NCBI GenBank assembly: GCA_020627605.1
Contig: JAHDGO010000001.1
Location: 18,795-26,204, forward strand
Direction: 5' to 3'
DNA: 7,410 nt
Origin: Yoonia sp.
Lineage (GTDB): Bacteria > Pseudomonadota > Alphaproteobacteria > Rhodobacterales > Rhodobacteraceae
Shown here: positions 5,731-7,410 of the stretch, piece by piece
Position numbering within the stretch: position 1 is the first letter of the stretch
How the letters are laid out: the number at the start of each line of letters is the position of its first letter
The notes under the pieces: generated by a model
Seen by the model: the letters and a program-made list of their open reading frames with translations, nothing else
Databases searched by the model: none
What the model was told of the DNA's origin: nothing
Program-made: the position numbers and the translations under genes

Positions 5731-7091
5731 TCTGCGCGATCTCCGTCTTTGTTGACCCAGCGTAGCAAGAAAAGCCCGATCAGGAAAAGGAAGATTACAG
5801 GCAGAAAGCCTAATTGGTTGTTACCGGTCATCACGGTGAAGATGGTGATCAGCGCCGGGGCCAGGAACGCCGTCGCCTTGCCTGTCAGCGCGAACAGGCC
5901 AAACGCCTCTGCCGGGCGTTCGGGGTGGGTGTGGCGCACCATCATCGACCGGGAAGATGCATAGACCGCGCCGCCAGCGCCACCGATGCAGACACCGCAG
6001 ATGTAGAAAATGATGTCAGGCAGACCCGACCCTTCGGCCAGCGGCACGCCGAACAGCGCCTCGCGCGACATGCCCACGATGATGATGGACACACCGATCA
6101 GCACCCAGACAGAGACCCTGATCACCGGCTTTGGCCCAAAACGCGAGTCGGCCAGACCTGACAGCCAAGTGGTGATCGCCGCTGCAATGGCCGCAATGAT
6201 CCCGAAGACACCAATCTGAATGGTCTGCCAGTCCAGCACCAAGGCCGCATAAACCCCGCCAAAGGCATAAAGCGCATTCAGCGCGTCGCGGTAGAACATC
6301 GACCCCACAAGGAAGTTCAAAAGGCTCTTGCGATGCAGGACAGAGCGGAGCGTTTCTACCAGCTCTCCCCAGACCGCGCTGATCTTTGTCGATTTACGCT
6401 CTGCCTTGGGGTCGTCACGCACGAACATGAAGAAAGGGACGATAAAGATCACATACCAGATCGCGATGAACGGACCCACGGCCCGCGTGCCTTCGCGCAT
6501 GTCGGGGTCCAGCCCGAACAATGGGGCATTGCCCAAAAGGGTCACACCCTGATCATTTTCGGCCAAGAGCAGCAGCATGATGAAAAGCGAGGTCACCCCG
6601 CCCCAATAGCCAAAGGCCGCGCCAGAGCCGGAAATCCGCCCCACCTCGTCATCATCCCCCAGCGACGGCAGGATCGCATTGACGAAGTTCAGCGCGCTTT
6701 CGGCGGCAAAGAAGCCCACATAGAAAATGATCAGCATGAAGATCAGGGCCGACCCGTCCGGCGTCAGCCCCCAAAGCATGAAGGTCGTGATCACATAGAC
6801 CACGGAAAAGAAGGCGATCCATGGCATCTTGCGCCCGGAATTGTCGGCGAAGGCCCCCAGAAATGGTGCGGTGAAGGCGATCAGCAGGCCTGCAACGGTC
6901 TGGCCCAGTGACCAGACCCATTGCGCCTGCGCATCGGCGGCGTCCTCGGACATGCCGGTGCCCAGAAAATACTCGGTCGCGACAACGGCGAAATAGGGGC
7001 CAAAGATGAATGTCAGACCAAGTGTATAGAAAGGCTGGCTTGCCCAATCAAAGGCCATCCATCCCCAGATGCGTTTCTTGCTGACTGCCAT
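5706..7091 (-). CDS. MFS transporter, UMF1/Atg22-like family
   Basis: This is a 461-residue inner-membrane permease of the major facilitator superfamily with about 12 hydrophobic segments. It carries the UMF1/Atg22-like signatures: WMAFDWASQPFYTLGLTF (11-28) in helix 1, an MFS motif-A-like APFLGAFADNSGRK (75-88) between helices 2 and 3, SGSGAAFGYWGGV (154-166), and ASSRSMMVRHTHPERPAEAF (378-397) leading into GLFALTGK in the second half. A hydrophilic central linker (about 224-250, RDDPKAERKSTK) separates the two halves. Yeast Atg22 exports amino acids from the vacuole; bacterial substrates are largely uncharacterised. The ATG at 7091 has GGGACGGA just upstream. The 25-base overlap with mepA and the link to a murein hydrolase make a cell-wall-derived amino acid or peptide a reasonable but unproven substrate. 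Confidence 0.92.
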   Translation of the reverse strand: MAVSKKRIWGWMAFDWASQPFYTLGLTFIFGPYFAVVATEYFLGTGMSEDAADAQAQWVWSLGQTVAGLLIAFTAPFLGAFADNSGRKMPWIAFFSVVYVITTFMLWGLTPDGSALIFMLIIFYVGFFAAESALNFVNAILPSLGDDDEVGRISGSGAAFGYWGGVTSLFIMLLLLAENDQGVTLLGNAPLFGLDPDMREGTRAVGPFIAIWYVIFIVPFFMFVRDDPKAERKSTKISAVWGELVETLRSVLHRKSLLNFLVGSMFYRDALNALYAFGGVYAALVLDWQTIQIGVFGIIAAIAAAITTWLSGLADSRFGPKPVIRVSVWVLIGVSIIIVGMSREALFGVPLAEGSGLPDIIFYICGVCIGGAGGAVYASSRSMMVRHTHPERPAEAFGLFALTGKATAFLAPALITIFTVMTGNNQLGFLPVIFLFLIGLFLLRWVNKDGDRAEWSASSQQ

Positions 7092-7157
7092 CTTGTCCGT
7101 CCCTGCTCTTCCCTTGCGGGATAAGACACAGGAAATGGGTGGTCTGGCAACAGGTGT

Positions 7158-7410
7158 TTAAGCCGACGCCCCGTCATCAAGCGGTGGCCAGGGACGGGTG
7201 CGGTCGGCATCGGCCCAGGCTTGCACCCAGTCAGGCAGATCGGGAGACGTGCCCTCAAACCCCACATCGGCAAAGACACGCTCTGGCGGGACGACCCCGT
7301 TCTTGTCTGTCACGGCAGAGCGGTAGAGCACCTGCACCGCGCATTCGTCCCCGATCCAGATCGACTGATCGATATAGAAAAACCGGGTGTCCCAGCCGAC
7401 AGCCTTGCTG
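7158..7410 (-). CDS. Acyl-CoA thioesterase-like hotdog protein (C-terminal part)
   Basis: This leftward gene enters from the right edge; only its last 83 codons are in the window, ending at TAA (7160-7158). The visible protein reads from SKAVGWDTRFFYIDQSIWIG, through CAVQVLYRSAVTDKNGVVPPER, to WVQAWADADRTRPWPP. This pattern (WD-RFFYI-QS, then LYRSAVTD-NG, then a W-rich tail) fits the 4HBT_2/hotdog thioesterase family common in alphaproteobacteria. The N-terminal half, with the presumed catalytic acidic residue, lies outside the window, so activity and start cannot be judged. The gene ends 66 bases before the MFS gene, runs in the same direction and may belong to the same transcript. Its physiological substrate is unknown. 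Confidence 0.75.
   Translation of the reverse strand, partial: SKAVGWDTRFFYIDQSIWIGDECAVQVLYRSAVTDKNGVVPPERVFADVGFEGTSPDLPDWVQAWADADRTRPWPPLDDGASA

Noticed and set aside
7092..7157. A promoter or terminator between the thioesterase and MFS genes.
   Set aside because: Only a three-base-pair CCC/GGG hairpin and no clear hexamers were seen; the gap is short and compatible with a shared transcript.

Overview
The window looks like chromosomal DNA of a Rhodobacteraceae (roseobacter-type) alphaproteobacterium. This rests on the GC-rich coding style and on the general appearance of the PncB, ArfB, YhhQ, MepA and phytase-like proteins. No marker gene fixes the genus. Nothing here looks mobile: no insertion sequence, integrase, tRNA, rRNA gene or CRISPR array is visible.

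Layout. One gene runs rightward at the left edge: nicotinate phosphoribosyltransferase pncB (2-1294). Everything else runs leftward. In transcription order, from right to left, these are: a partial hotdog thioesterase (7158-7410), a UMF1/Atg22-like MFS transporter (5706-7091), the murein endopeptidase lipoprotein MepA (4831-5730), an exported phytase-like esterase (3973-4830), a YhhQ-type queuosine-precursor transporter (3256-3897), an unusual non-coding interval (2932-3255), the ribosome-rescue hydrolase ArfB (2518-2931), and a membrane diguanylate cyclase (1330-2430) that converges on pncB with a 35-base gap. The MFS and mepA genes overlap by 25 bases, and mepA abuts the esterase gene without a spacer, so these three form a tight, probably translationally coupled envelope operon.

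The most interesting part is the interval between yhhQ and arfB, read on the minus strand. In order it holds a 10-bp AT-rich perfect inverted repeat, a 17-base perfect complement of the 16S rRNA 3' end (a greatly extended Shine-Dalgarno), two overlapping micro-ORFs, a long stable hairpin that overlaps their stop codons, a second SD-like sequence, a CCACCTCC segment able to pair with either SD-like copy, and a strong intrinsic terminator. It looks like a small structured RNA gene or a leader/attenuator upstream of arfB. A GTACAG/CTGTAC repeat cluster follows just before arfB. I do not recognise this element as a named RNA family. Its function is inference; its structure is seen directly.

The remaining genes are conventional: NAD salvage (pncB), cyclic-di-GMP synthesis (a cyclase with a degenerate inhibitory site), tRNA queuosine supply (yhhQ), rescue of stalled ribosomes (arfB) and peptidoglycan remodelling (mepA).
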